The notes under the pieces: model-generated
What the model saw: only the letters and a program-made list of their open reading frames with translations
The model's database searches: none
What the model was told of the DNA's origin: nothing
DNA from: Thermoplasmata archaeon
GTDB taxonomy: Archaea > Thermoplasmatota > Thermoplasmata > Lutacidiplasmatales > UBA184
Length of the DNA stretch: 64,000 nt
Assembly (NCBI GenBank): GCA_022749815.1
Contig: JAKIWV010000001.1
Coordinates: forward strand, 1-64,000
Direction: 5' to 3'
Translations under genes and position numbers: made by a program
Shown here: piece after piece, positions 44,315-53,336 of the stretch
Position numbering within the stretch: position 1 is the first letter of the stretch
Layout of the letters: every line of letters starts with the position of its first letter

Positions 44315-45580
44315 GTGTTGGAAACTCTGGGGAGTACTGCATCTACCGGATTTCCCGGCGGCTCGGTACTGGTCATCTCGCGATGCTCGAGCGTGTTCGG
44401 AGAATCCCGGGGGGGCGTAGATGTACTGGCCCGGCGCCATGCCGTCGCGCTCGAACAGAGCGGGTCGAGGGTCGTGCTAGTATATGGTTCGGAGGCGGGG
44501 CAGGGAGGTGTAAGCCGGGTGGTGCATGTCCCCGCCACGCGGTTCCTCGTTGGGCGTCATCAACCACGAAGCGCGCTCCCCTTCCTGGTCCTCCTCAACG
44601 AGTTCGTGAACGTGATTCGTGGGAGCCTAGTCGCCAGTGTGTTCCTAGATCGGGAAAGTTTCGATCTCGTCGTCAGCAATCACAGCATCACAACCTTGCT
44701 AATTCGACTTCTTCACCCACGGGCTGCAGTAGTCCAGTATGTGCACGACGGTCTGCACGCCCACCGTCACGTGCGGGGTGCAATGGGCAAGACCGTTCGC
44801 TACCTTCTCAATGACGTGCTCGAATATGTCTCTGCGGGCCTGGCACAACACGTCTTTTGCGCATCCGATGGCATCCGGGATCAGCTGGTGGAGCTCGGAT
44901 TGCTCCCGTCCAAACTGACGGTTGTTCCCCCCCTCCTCATGAAGGCAGGAGCCCCCACGCAGGTCGCGACGGAATCCTCCATCGATTCTCGAGAATTTCA
45001 ATCGTTTACGCCGTATATCCTGTCGGTAGGACAACAGTCGGGACGCAAGCGATTCGATGTGATCATCTGCGCGATGAAAGAGGTGAGTCCCGAGACCACT
45101 CTGGTCCTCGTTGGGGATGGTCCGCTACACGATTCTTATGTCCGGTTGGTCCGCGAGGAAGGGCTCGAGAATCGAGTCGTTTTCTCGAAAGGAACCGATG
45201 AGACAACCCTACGCGCGCTCTATTCCAACGCCGCGCTGTTCGTACTTGTTTCAGAGAACGAAGGCTTCCCGGTCACCGTCGCCGAGGCGTTGTCGTTCGG
45301 CGGCCGAGCGCTCGTCGCGAGTCCTTCCGTAGCCACTTGGCCCGAGTCACCGCACTGGACCCTTGTGACCATTCCCGAGATCCCAACTCCCGGACGACTC
45401 GCCGTTCAAGTGAACGGGCTCCTTCGGAATCAGCCCAAACCGGACTACGACCCAAACGCGCCAGTCGACTCTTCCACGAATCTCGGCCGCTCCAGCGAGC
45501 GAGCAGTGCTCGCAGAGTACCTGAAACTCCTTCGAAAGGCTGTTACAAGCCGGCCGAGCGTCAACTCGGGGTTGCACTAG
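44315..45580 (+). CDS. GT4 family glycosyltransferase
   Basis: GESRGGVDVLARRHAVALEQSG...PYILSVGQQSGRKRFDVIICAMKEV...LVGDGPLHDSYVRLVREEGLENRVVFSKGTDETTLRALYSNAALFVLVSENEGFPVTVAEAL. Confidence 0.92.
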   Translation: MLETLGSTASTGFPGGSVLVISRCSSVFGESRGGVDVLARRHAVALEQSGSRVVLVYGSEAGQGGVSRVVHVPATRFLVGRHQPRSALPFLVLLNEFVNVIRGSLVASVFLDRESFDLVVSNHSITTLLIRLLHPRAAVVQYVHDGLHAHRHVRGAMGKTVRYLLNDVLEYVSAGLAQHVFCASDGIRDQLVELGLLPSKLTVVPPLLMKAGAPTQVATESSIDSREFQSFTPYILSVGQQSGRKRFDVIICAMKEVSPETTLVLVGDGPLHDSYVRLVREEGLENRVVFSKGTDETTLRALYSNAALFVLVSENEGFPVTVAEALSFGGRALVASPSVATWPESPHWTLVTIPEIPTPGRLAVQVNGLLRNQPKPDYDPNAPVDSSTNLGRSSERAVLAEYLKLLRKAVTSRPSVNSGLH

Positions 45581-46709
45581 TAACTCCCAGAGGACGGCTT
45601 AGTGTGGACAGGAAGGCTGTCGTGGCACGGCTCGGATGGAATCCTGCGACGGAATTTCTCAGCAACTTTCGCCAAGCGGACTCAACCGAGAGCTTTGACA
45701 GCGTTACAAGAGCTGTGGAGAGCTCAGCCGAGGTTGTTCCGAACCTGACCCCTGGGTTCCCGCTGAGAACGAGGCGAGGGCCTTCCTTTGGGATTGTCGC
45801 GACCGGAGTTCCCGCGGCCAACGATTCGATGGGGATGAGGCCTAGCGCTTCATAGTCGAAAATGAACAGAGTGGCGGCGGCGGCCGCAACAAAGGAGACC
45901 AAGTCAGGGTCGGAGAGGAACCCCTCGTGCGGAATACCGGGGACAGCCAGAGGGCCATAGGTCCTAAGATTCGGGACCAACTCTGCGACCTCCTGGACCA
46001 AAGAGATACCGGACCGGTCGAGGGCCGCGGTGGGGACGGCAACATAATCACCAGGGGTAGACGCGGTGGGAATCTCGAAGAACGAGCGATCGATCATCGC
46101 AAGCGTCGGGCTTTGTCGAATGCCGTAGAAGTAGTCGAGCAGAAGCGACGTCCACGGAGAGATGGAATAGACCCGGTCGAATTCTCTCAGCCGCTCCGAT
46201 TCCGCGTCGTGAATCCAAGGGTAAAGGGGGGACATCAGTCTTCGTGCGCGGGGCCAAGGTCGCTCGTAGCCCAACCAGAACGGATTCTCGACCAACTCGC
46301 GGACGCATACTGCCAACGTCGGTCGTTGGGACGGTAGATAGCGTCGCAGGTACGAGGCGATCCAATGCCCCTCGTTGGACAAAACGAGCACCACGTCGTA
46401 TGGAGTTCGTCGATGGGCGTCCGCAATCGATCGGGCGAGTTTCCTGTCCAACGTCCGATTGTACTGGTAAGTGGCGTACTTTGGTATCGAGGCGTGTGTG
46501 TTGTTGATAAACCCGAGATACGTGGGATTCGCAGCGCCAAGGTGCTTGGAGACGGGCCCAACAAGTGTGCGATTCATCAGTCCAACGAGAAAGTCGACTT
46601 TGGCGCCCCGGTCCGCCAGCTCTTGGGCAAGGTTGATGGAAACTCGATGCCCCATCATCGCGTCGAGCCAGGGGACTACGATCGAGAACGAAGAAGGAAC
46701 GCGGTCCAT
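45561..46709 (-). CDS. GT4-like glycosyltransferase
   Basis: SIVVPWLDAMMGHRVSINLAQELADRGAKVDFLVG...LFIFDYEALGLIPIESLAAGTPVATIPKEGP. Confidence 0.8.
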   Translation of the reverse strand: MDRVPSSFSIVVPWLDAMMGHRVSINLAQELADRGAKVDFLVGLMNRTLVGPVSKHLGAANPTYLGFINNTHASIPKYATYQYNRTLDRKLARSIADAHRRTPYDVVLVLSNEGHWIASYLRRYLPSQRPTLAVCVRELVENPFWLGYERPWPRARRLMSPLYPWIHDAESERLREFDRVYSISPWTSLLLDYFYGIRQSPTLAMIDRSFFEIPTASTPGDYVAVPTAALDRSGISLVQEVAELVPNLRTYGPLAVPGIPHEGFLSDPDLVSFVAAAAATLFIFDYEALGLIPIESLAAGTPVATIPKEGPRLVLSGNPGVRFGTTSAELSTALVTLSKLSVESAWRKLLRNSVAGFHPSRATTAFLSTLSRPLGVTSATPS

Positions 46710-46914
46710 CTAAACCAGCAATATGTCTCGACGGTGGAGGTCGCCATAAAGAGTTGTAGGACGAGGGAAGGGGGAAAGATGCCCCCAATACCGCGAGAAT
46801 CAGGCCGGCTCGGTCCGAACGAGGCTACCCATCTAGCCGGGGCTAAGCCCCTCCGGGTCTTCGGCCTATAGTTTATCCGCTTCCTCTTTCAGAACTCAGG
46901 TAAGCCGCCAATCC

Positions 46915-47073
46915 ATGACGTGGAACAGAGTCTCTATGTCATTGAGCCAACAGGTGGAGCCTGTGGCGACAGAGGCCGCTCTCGAGCGTCCGAACTCTAG
47001 AGCGGCGCTCAGCGACCGAACCCCCTATCTGGTCGTCATATGCATCGGCCGAATCCTCGTGGACCGGAGTTAA
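46915..47073 (+). CDS. Possible 52-aa small ORF upstream of the AlkP-superfamily gene
   Basis: ATG at 46915, stop 47071-47073, 3 nt before the GTG at 47077; TATA-like CCTATAGTTTATCC at about 46864-46877. Translation MTWNRVSMSLSQQVEPVATEAALERPNSRAALSDRTPYLVVICIGRILVDRS. Confidence 0.3.
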   Translation: MTWNRVSMSLSQQVEPVATEAALERPNSRAALSDRTPYLVVICIGRILVDRS

Positions 47074-47076
47074 TCA

Positions 47077-48585
47077 GTGGTTGAGCGAAGACCCGACATC
47101 CTGGTCCTTGTGCTCGATGCAGTGCGCAGTTTGGACGTCTTTTCGCCGCTGAACGGGGATATTGCTCTCCCGTTTCTCCGCCGATTTGGGAAGACCTCGG
47201 TTGTATTCCCGAAGGCGGTCGCCCCGGCAGCGTGGACTGTGCCCTCCGTTGCAAGCCTAATGACCGGGCTGTACCCTTGGAATCACGGCGTCTCGGTCCT
47301 CGGTTCCAGCTTCCTCAACTCGTCGGTCCCAACATTGGCCGGAACGCTCCGAGAACACGGGTACGCTACGATCCTCCTCTCGGCCAACGGAGTCATCAGC
47401 CCCCGGACCAACCTTTCGAGCGGGTTTGAACGCGCCTACTGGGCTGCTTGGTGGGAGCAATTCCTGCGTCTTCCCCGTGCAACTCCTGCGGGACTGCCTA
47501 CGAAAACTCCCTCCTCAGAGCAGAGACTAATCCGGGGTCGTAAGCACGGCTTCAGGACTCTCCTCAGGCGTGGTATGCGGCTTGGGCTGCGCTATCCTCA
47601 GATTTTACAGGCTGGGAACCTAATCGCCCAGCGGCTCAAAACCCCCGGTTCGCCGTCGAGCCTGGCCATCTGCCCCTGGATTGAACCTGTCCTCTCAAGT
47701 TTCCTGGCAGGCACCACAGTGGAAACTCCCGTGTTCGCATTTCTCCACTTGAACGATGCCCACGAACCGTACTATTCTCAGCCCGGCTCCCTGCCCGGAG
47801 GGTCCGAGGAGAAGCTCCAGATGAGCCGACAGGACTACATGCGTGTCATCGAGGGTCGGTGGAGCCCCTCCGACCGGGAATTAGAGACCCTGCATCGCCT
47901 CTATGTCAACATGCTCCGAGTCCTCGACGCCCGGATACAAGGAATAATCGAGCATTTCCTGGAAGTCAGAGGGGCGGAGAACTCCTTTGTCGTTGTCACG
48001 GCGGACCACGGGCAGGCCCTCGGGGAAGGGGGGTGGCTGTTTCATATGGCCAGCCCGGACGAGGCGGTTCTCCGAGTTCCGCTTATCGTCCGCTTCCCGA
48101 ACTCTCAAATCTCTGGAGTGGCGCGTGGTTGGGCAAGCCTGGTAGATGTGTTCCCGACCATTCTCGCGACGGCGGAGGTGCCAACCGCTGGAGAGACCGA
48201 CGGAGTTCCGCTGATGAAACTCCTCGACGCTGACAGGGAAACCCCGGTGTGGGCGCTCGGAGACGGACTGCCCTGGCGCCATCTGGAAGGGATTGTATTT
48301 GCCCCGGGGGAACGGCCGGGGAAAGGTCTACCGGACCGGAAATGGATTGCTTCGTACGAGGGGGCGGGCAAGTCTCTGTATGATCTTCGAAGGAGAATGT
48401 TCACATACAGTCGAGTCGACTTTCCGCCGGCCATGGCGGGAGCCTCTGACGGAAGTGAAGAGGGTCCCAGCCCCACTGTTCAAAACCAGGTGATCGTTCT
48501 AGCAAGGAAGTTTCGAGAGCAAGCCCCTTCGTCTGACGAGTCGGAAACCCTGCGACGGCTCAAATCCTGGGGATACGGTATCTGA
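47077..48585 (+). CDS. Alkaline phosphatase/sulfatase superfamily hydrolase or transferase (Thr-nucleophile type)
   Basis: PDILVLVLDAVRSLDVF; AAWTVPSVASLMTGLYPWNHGVSVLG; TADHGQALGEGGWLFHMASPDEAVLRVPLIVRFP; C-terminus RLKSWGYGI. Confidence 0.88.
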   Translation: MVERRPDILVLVLDAVRSLDVFSPLNGDIALPFLRRFGKTSVVFPKAVAPAAWTVPSVASLMTGLYPWNHGVSVLGSSFLNSSVPTLAGTLREHGYATILLSANGVISPRTNLSSGFERAYWAAWWEQFLRLPRATPAGLPTKTPSSEQRLIRGRKHGFRTLLRRGMRLGLRYPQILQAGNLIAQRLKTPGSPSSLAICPWIEPVLSSFLAGTTVETPVFAFLHLNDAHEPYYSQPGSLPGGSEEKLQMSRQDYMRVIEGRWSPSDRELETLHRLYVNMLRVLDARIQGIIEHFLEVRGAENSFVVVTADHGQALGEGGWLFHMASPDEAVLRVPLIVRFPNSQISGVARGWASLVDVFPTILATAEVPTAGETDGVPLMKLLDADRETPVWALGDGLPWRHLEGIVFAPGERPGKGLPDRKWIASYEGAGKSLYDLRRRMFTYSRVDFPPAMAGASDGSEEGPSPTVQNQVIVLARKFREQAPSSDESETLRRLKSWGYGI

Positions 48586-48649
48586 GCGGGAGTTGGCAAG
48601 TCCCCGACGCCTCCCCCCTCACGACGCCCGTTCCGTGAGGCCCCTTGGC

Positions 48650-49642
48650 TCACCCCGCCCGCGCATCCCTAGTCGTCTGAAGTCTCGCAACGTCGGCTGC
48701 GACCATCATGCCCACCAGCTCAGCGAACCGGGTGCGAGGCTTCCAGCCTAGTTCTCGTTCAGCCTTCGCGGCATTACCTCGCAGGTTGTACACCTCGGAT
48801 GGTCGGTTGAACTTCGGGTCCAACTTGATGTGCGCCTCCCAATCCTCTATTCCGGCGACTCGGAAGGCTTCCTGGACGAACTCCTTGACGGAATGCGACT
48901 CCCCGGTCGCCCCTACGAAGTCGTCGGGTTTGGAACTCTGGAGCATTCTCCACATCAGGTCAACGTAGTCTGGAGCGTATCCCCAGTCGCGCCGAGCGTC
49001 GAGGTTGCCCAGGACTATCTGGTTGGCTTGTCCGGTGACGATCCGGGCGACGCCATCGGAGATTTTCCGCGTGACGAACTCGATTCCCCGGATCGTACTT
49101 TCGTGGTTAAACAGAATGCCATTGCTCACGAACATCGAATATGCTTCGCGGTAGTTCACGCAGGCCCAGTAGGCGTAGACCTTGGCGACGCCGTATGGAC
49201 TCCTTGGATGGAAGGGCGTCGACTCATCCTGGGGTTCCCGGTCGACGTGACCGAACATCTCGCTCGAAGCGGCTTGATAGAACCGCGCAGTGGGGGCGTG
49301 CGTTCGCGTGGCCTCGAGCAACCGGAGCGCCCCCAGGCCGGTAATCTCCCCGGTAAGAACAGGTTGGGTGAATGACGCGCCGACGAATGACTGGGCTGCG
49401 AGATTGTAAATCTCGGACGGGTCTGACTTCTTAAGGGCCTCGTTTAGAGACGACGGATCCATTAGGTCGCCGTCGATGAGTTCGATCTGGTCAAGGATAG
49501 TTGCGATGTTTGACAGGTTGGGGCTGCTGAGCCGCCGGACAAGACCGTACACCCGGTAGCCCTTCTCGAGGAGCAACCGAGCGAGGAACGAGCCATCCTG
49601 ACCTGTGATTCCTGTAATCAGCGCTCGGCGATCAGGCATCAA
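48650..49642 (-). CDS. gmd: GDP-mannose 4,6-dehydratase
   Basis: RRALITGITGQDGSFLARLLLEKGYRVYGLVRRLSSPNLSNI; YNLAAQSFVGASF; FYQAASSEMFGHV; SPYGVAKVYAYW; GIEFVTRKISDGVARI; LGNLDARRDWGYAPDYV. Confidence 0.96.
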   Translation of the reverse strand: MMPDRRALITGITGQDGSFLARLLLEKGYRVYGLVRRLSSPNLSNIATILDQIELIDGDLMDPSSLNEALKKSDPSEIYNLAAQSFVGASFTQPVLTGEITGLGALRLLEATRTHAPTARFYQAASSEMFGHVDREPQDESTPFHPRSPYGVAKVYAYWACVNYREAYSMFVSNGILFNHESTIRGIEFVTRKISDGVARIVTGQANQIVLGNLDARRDWGYAPDYVDLMWRMLQSSKPDDFVGATGESHSVKEFVQEAFRVAGIEDWEAHIKLDPKFNRPSEVYNLRGNAAKAERELGWKPRTRFAELVGMMVAADVARLQTTRDARAG

Positions 49643-50039
49643 GAGGTATGGATGACCGAAGGAATATGAGCAAACCGGTTCGACCGCCTTACTGCGGACG
49701 ACGCATCGTGAGACCCCCTAGTGAGGTGGTACCTTCCAGCCCCGCCCTCGCGGAGACCATGGTCACGCTGCGAATGGATCTGAGCGACCTGTCTGAGCGA
49801 CCTGAAAGACGCCGAAACGTTCCCTCCGTAGGCATCGTCGGACTCCCCTCCGCTCTCGACGACGGTCGTAACCCATCTGGCCCCTCTAGGTACCGCCGGC
49901 AAGGAAGGTGCAAATCACCTCCGGAGATGGTTCAGAGGGGCATGTATGCGCTGCTGGATGGGACCGGGCTAACAAGCTTGTTCAAGGCCGGTTGAAGCCT
50001 TGCCACGACGCACGCTGGGTTGATCTTGAGAGCCACAAG

Positions 50040-50213
50040 TCACAAGCGGATGATCTGGATCCTGTCGTGCACCGCAGAGAGGCTTTCCACGTTGGGGCTA
50101 CGGAGCCGACGGACGTGGCCGAAAACTTGGTAGCCTTTCGAGACAATGAGTTCGGCCAAGTACGATCCCTCCTGCTCGGTAACCCCGGGGGCTAGCACCC
50201 GCTTGGAAGTCAC
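50040..50213 (-). pseudogene. 5' relic of a second GDP-mannose 4,6-dehydratase gene
   Basis: Minus-strand translation VTSKRVLAPGVTEQEGSYLAELIVSKGYQVFGHVRRLRSPNVESLSAVHDRIQIIRL* aligns with the intact Gmd N-terminus MPDRRALITGITGQDGSFLARLLLEKGYRVYGLVRRLSSPNLSNIATILDQIELID. Glycine-rich motif degraded; stop after 57 codons. Below the ORF-track length cutoff. Confidence 0.82.
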
Positions 50214-50454
50214 AAGCCTCAGCCCCCGTCGGGAGGATACGAACCCGCCGGTCCCGGTGGTAGTAGAATCTACCTCCGAACGACCGGGATCTCCGCAACT
50301 TGAAACGCCACGCCGCAGGGTGTCGGAATTGGATCAAAGTGTCTGAGTGTGGCGTCTGCAGGGTAGATGGGGGAAACTTGCAAAATCCGTTTGGAATATC
50401 CTGACCTTCCTTGGGGGGAATATTGTTCCCGCACGGCGTGGGCGACATCCCCGC

Positions 50455-51858
50455 TCAGACGTAACCCCAAGCCGCCAATCGAGAGAGACCCGGTTCCGGA
50501 GGCGGGCCGTTCGAGGGCAGCATGTTCGAAGAACGTTTCCGCAATATCCGATTCGCCCAACTGCCGAGGCCCTGTCGGTCATCGGCCGAGGAGGGTTCCG
50601 GAAAGATGGTTGGAGGGAGCGCTCCATATGACCAACCGAACCCATGGGCTTCACCCTCAAAGGCCCGAACCAGCCGATAGGGTGTTCGGACGCGCCGGAA
50701 TGGGTGGTTGCCATCAAACGCGTGCCCCTCGTAAAACGACGTTCCAGGTCCAAGGGGTTTGCATCGCTCCTCAAGTGTGGCAGGATCAATGCGAAAGCCA
50801 TCCTGATGAACAGCGTCGATGAGCAGGCGGTTCGCATGCCGATGGTCAAGCCAGGGAACGTCGCCCCTTAATGGCACGGCGATTGCGTTGTCGGAATGGT
50901 CAGAGGTCCAGACGATAAAGGGAACTTTGATCAGTTCGTCAAAGAGGTGCCGCGCATGCCCGAGGAACCGATGCTCTCCAAGGCATTGCCCGTGATCGCT
51001 GACGACGATAACGCACGCGTCGTCGAGGACTTCGAATCTCCTGAGAAGCTCGAACAGGCTCTGAAGTTGTTCGTCGAGCTCCTGCACGGCCCGAATGTAT
51101 AGCGACACCAGATGCGCGGCGTGTTTTACTACGGGTGGGATTCCTCGCGATGAGTAGCTCAAATTCGCAGTCGGAAGATCACAGCCGGATAGCGAACGAA
51201 GGTGGGTACCGCGATTCGGGTTGTAGGGTTCGTGCGCCTCCATGAGGTTGATGAAGAGATGAAGAGGCAACTTGGAACTACGATTCCTGAGGTAACGGCC
51301 CAAGGCCCGCCGCAACGTGCTCCCGCTGGCCAACTTCCGATACACTCGGGCGGTGAGTAACGAGGCGCCCCCTACCAGCAGATTCGCTGTGGACGAGGCT
51401 TGGGGGACGCTTCCTCCGCCGTCAATTTGATCGCAGGAGAGCATCCTGACCACATCTACTGCGCTGGATGAGAAGTGCGAAGCCTGCGCCAACGCAGACC
51501 ATAATGTCGTCTGTCCGGACTCATAGCCCAAGGATGAAAGGAACCGTCCAGTTAGAATTGGATTCGCAGAAAACGCCACCACTTCCCCGCCGCGTTCAAC
51601 CCACGCCTGCGCCACGGAAGAACGACGCGATGAAGCGGCGTCGCGACCCGCATCGGAAGAAGCGTCCCATGGTGAAAAGCCTGCGAGAAGTGAAAGATGG
51701 GATGGTGTGGTCCATGAGGACGAAGAGATGAACCGGTCGTAGTGCCCCCCCTCCTTCGCGAGTGCGGCGAGGAATGGCATGTACTCGAGGATTGAACTCC
51801 CCTTTGCGGCCCCGACGCCTCGGAGCGAGTCCGCGACAATCACGACTAAGTTTTTCAT
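50455..51858 (-). CDS. Alkaline phosphatase/sulfatase superfamily hydrolase or transferase (Thr-nucleophile type)
   Basis: MKNLVVIVADSLRGVGAAKG; SSSWTTPSHLSLLAGFSPWD; VSDHGQCLGEHRFLGHARHLFDELIKVPFIVW; C-terminus RLAAWGYV. Start set at MKNLVV. Confidence 0.87.
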   Translation of the reverse strand: MKNLVVIVADSLRGVGAAKGSSILEYMPFLAALAKEGGHYDRFISSSSWTTPSHLSLLAGFSPWDASSDAGRDAASSRRSSVAQAWVERGGEVVAFSANPILTGRFLSSLGYESGQTTLWSALAQASHFSSSAVDVVRMLSCDQIDGGGSVPQASSTANLLVGGASLLTARVYRKLASGSTLRRALGRYLRNRSSKLPLHLFINLMEAHEPYNPNRGTHLRSLSGCDLPTANLSYSSRGIPPVVKHAAHLVSLYIRAVQELDEQLQSLFELLRRFEVLDDACVIVVSDHGQCLGEHRFLGHARHLFDELIKVPFIVWTSDHSDNAIAVPLRGDVPWLDHRHANRLLIDAVHQDGFRIDPATLEERCKPLGPGTSFYEGHAFDGNHPFRRVRTPYRLVRAFEGEAHGFGWSYGALPPTIFPEPSSADDRQGLGSWANRILRKRSSNMLPSNGPPPEPGLSRLAAWGYV

Positions 51859-52419
51859 CGAATGAGCCCTGCCTTCGAGATAGTCAGGGTACGATGTTGA
51901 CATGAAACCTCCGCAGGGTCTTTCTGGGTCTCCCAGCGAAACTAATCGCGCAGAACCGCACTCAGCTGCTTTATCTCGTCTAATCGGGGGGGCGCCGTCG
52001 GGCTTAGGGGCTCCCCGAATCCCGGTCGGCTTGTCGGTCAACGTGCCCTTTGCTCTGGAGCATGCCGACTTGCCCGGGCATAGGTGCGCCCACAATTCGA
52101 CGATAAGAAGCTCTCAGCTTGGCGCAGCAACCGGGCAAACCAGGCCCTCAACTACAAGGCACATGTATGTTGTAAATTCTCCTCCTTTTTCCGCGGGGCA
52201 TTCCAATCTTCACAGTCGTTCAAGTGGGCGAATTGATCCCCTAGTCAGTAAATTTGGAGTCTGGTCCCCTCACAAATATCTCGGTCTCCAAGCCCGCTAA
52301 AAAGGTCTCCCCTTGCCCCTCACGTCGCTTGACCGTGTTCCCGACGCGCGCGAATCGCTTCGAAAGAGGCGCCGAGTTTCATGCAGCGCCTTATGCGATA
52401 GAGGCCCTGACCGCCGTCC

Positions 52420-53235
52420 GTGACCGAAGTAAGCATTGTCGTCCCAACATTGAATGCGGCCACGAATCTCCGCCGCTGCCTGGATTCGGCAAGACAACAG
52501 ACCTTCCAGGACCTGGAGATCATTGTCGTAGACGCCCTATCAAGCGATGATACCCCGAGCATCGCGAGCGCGTACGGTCGCCTGGTCCAATCAGACGTAG
52601 GAATGACCGAAGCTCGATACATCGGAACGCTCGCGGCTAAGGGACGATTCGTGGTGAACCTCGACTCAGATCAAGTACTATCTCACACCGCGATCGAGGA
52701 AGCGCTCGCCGCGAAGAAGCCGATGGTGGTGTTCGAAGAGACGGGTGTAGGTTCCGGCCTAGTGGCGCTGATCAACCGGCTCGAGAAAGCTACCGTGCAG
52801 AAGGACTGGAGACGGAACCTTGATCCAATGAGCGGGGCGGTTCGTCCCAGGTTCTACGAGAGGCAACGCCTCATTATGGCACTGGAGTCGATTCCTTCGG
52901 AAATAAGGGGTATCCGTCCATGTCCCTATGCTGAAGACACCCTAATCTACCGGGCAGCATCCCGCATGGGCGGGGAGGTTGGTTTCGTTCCTCATGGGAT
53001 CGTCCATTCGGAGGAAGCTAGTCTTAGAGGATACCTCGGAAAGTGGTACTCATACGGAAGCGCTGCGAGCGCGTACCGCGGAACGGAGTTGGCCGTTCTC
53101 GCCGAGGCCAGAAGTTTCAATCGGCTAGCTCACTCGCGGAATCCGGCGGTCATGGCAGCTCTCGGCGTCCGAGCATTCCCTTTCTTTGTGGGCTATTACA
53201 TCCGACCAAGAAGGACTTGCCCAGCAGTTACGTAG
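52420..53235 (+). CDS. GT2 family glycosyltransferase
   Basis: VSIVVPTLNAATNLRRCLDSARQQTFQDLEIIVVDALSSDDTP...GRFVVNLDSDQVLS. Confidence 0.9.
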   Translation: MTEVSIVVPTLNAATNLRRCLDSARQQTFQDLEIIVVDALSSDDTPSIASAYGRLVQSDVGMTEARYIGTLAAKGRFVVNLDSDQVLSHTAIEEALAAKKPMVVFEETGVGSGLVALINRLEKATVQKDWRRNLDPMSGAVRPRFYERQRLIMALESIPSEIRGIRPCPYAEDTLIYRAASRMGGEVGFVPHGIVHSEEASLRGYLGKWYSYGSAASAYRGTELAVLAEARSFNRLAHSRNPAVMAALGVRAFPFFVGYYIRPRRTCPAVT

Positions 53236-53336
53236 GTGGCGGCTCGTCAGCTGACGACAAAGGGTGCAGGCCCCTGGTGTTAGCATTACTGATGGTGTGG
53301 GGGGCAGACGGGTAGGCATCGTACAGTTCGCCCCCC

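Noticed and set aside
35178-52000. Calling the three AlkP-superfamily proteins sulfatases and proposing a sulfated glycan
   Set aside because: The formylglycine Cys/Ser is absent in all three (Thr instead), so sulfatase function is not supported by sequence.
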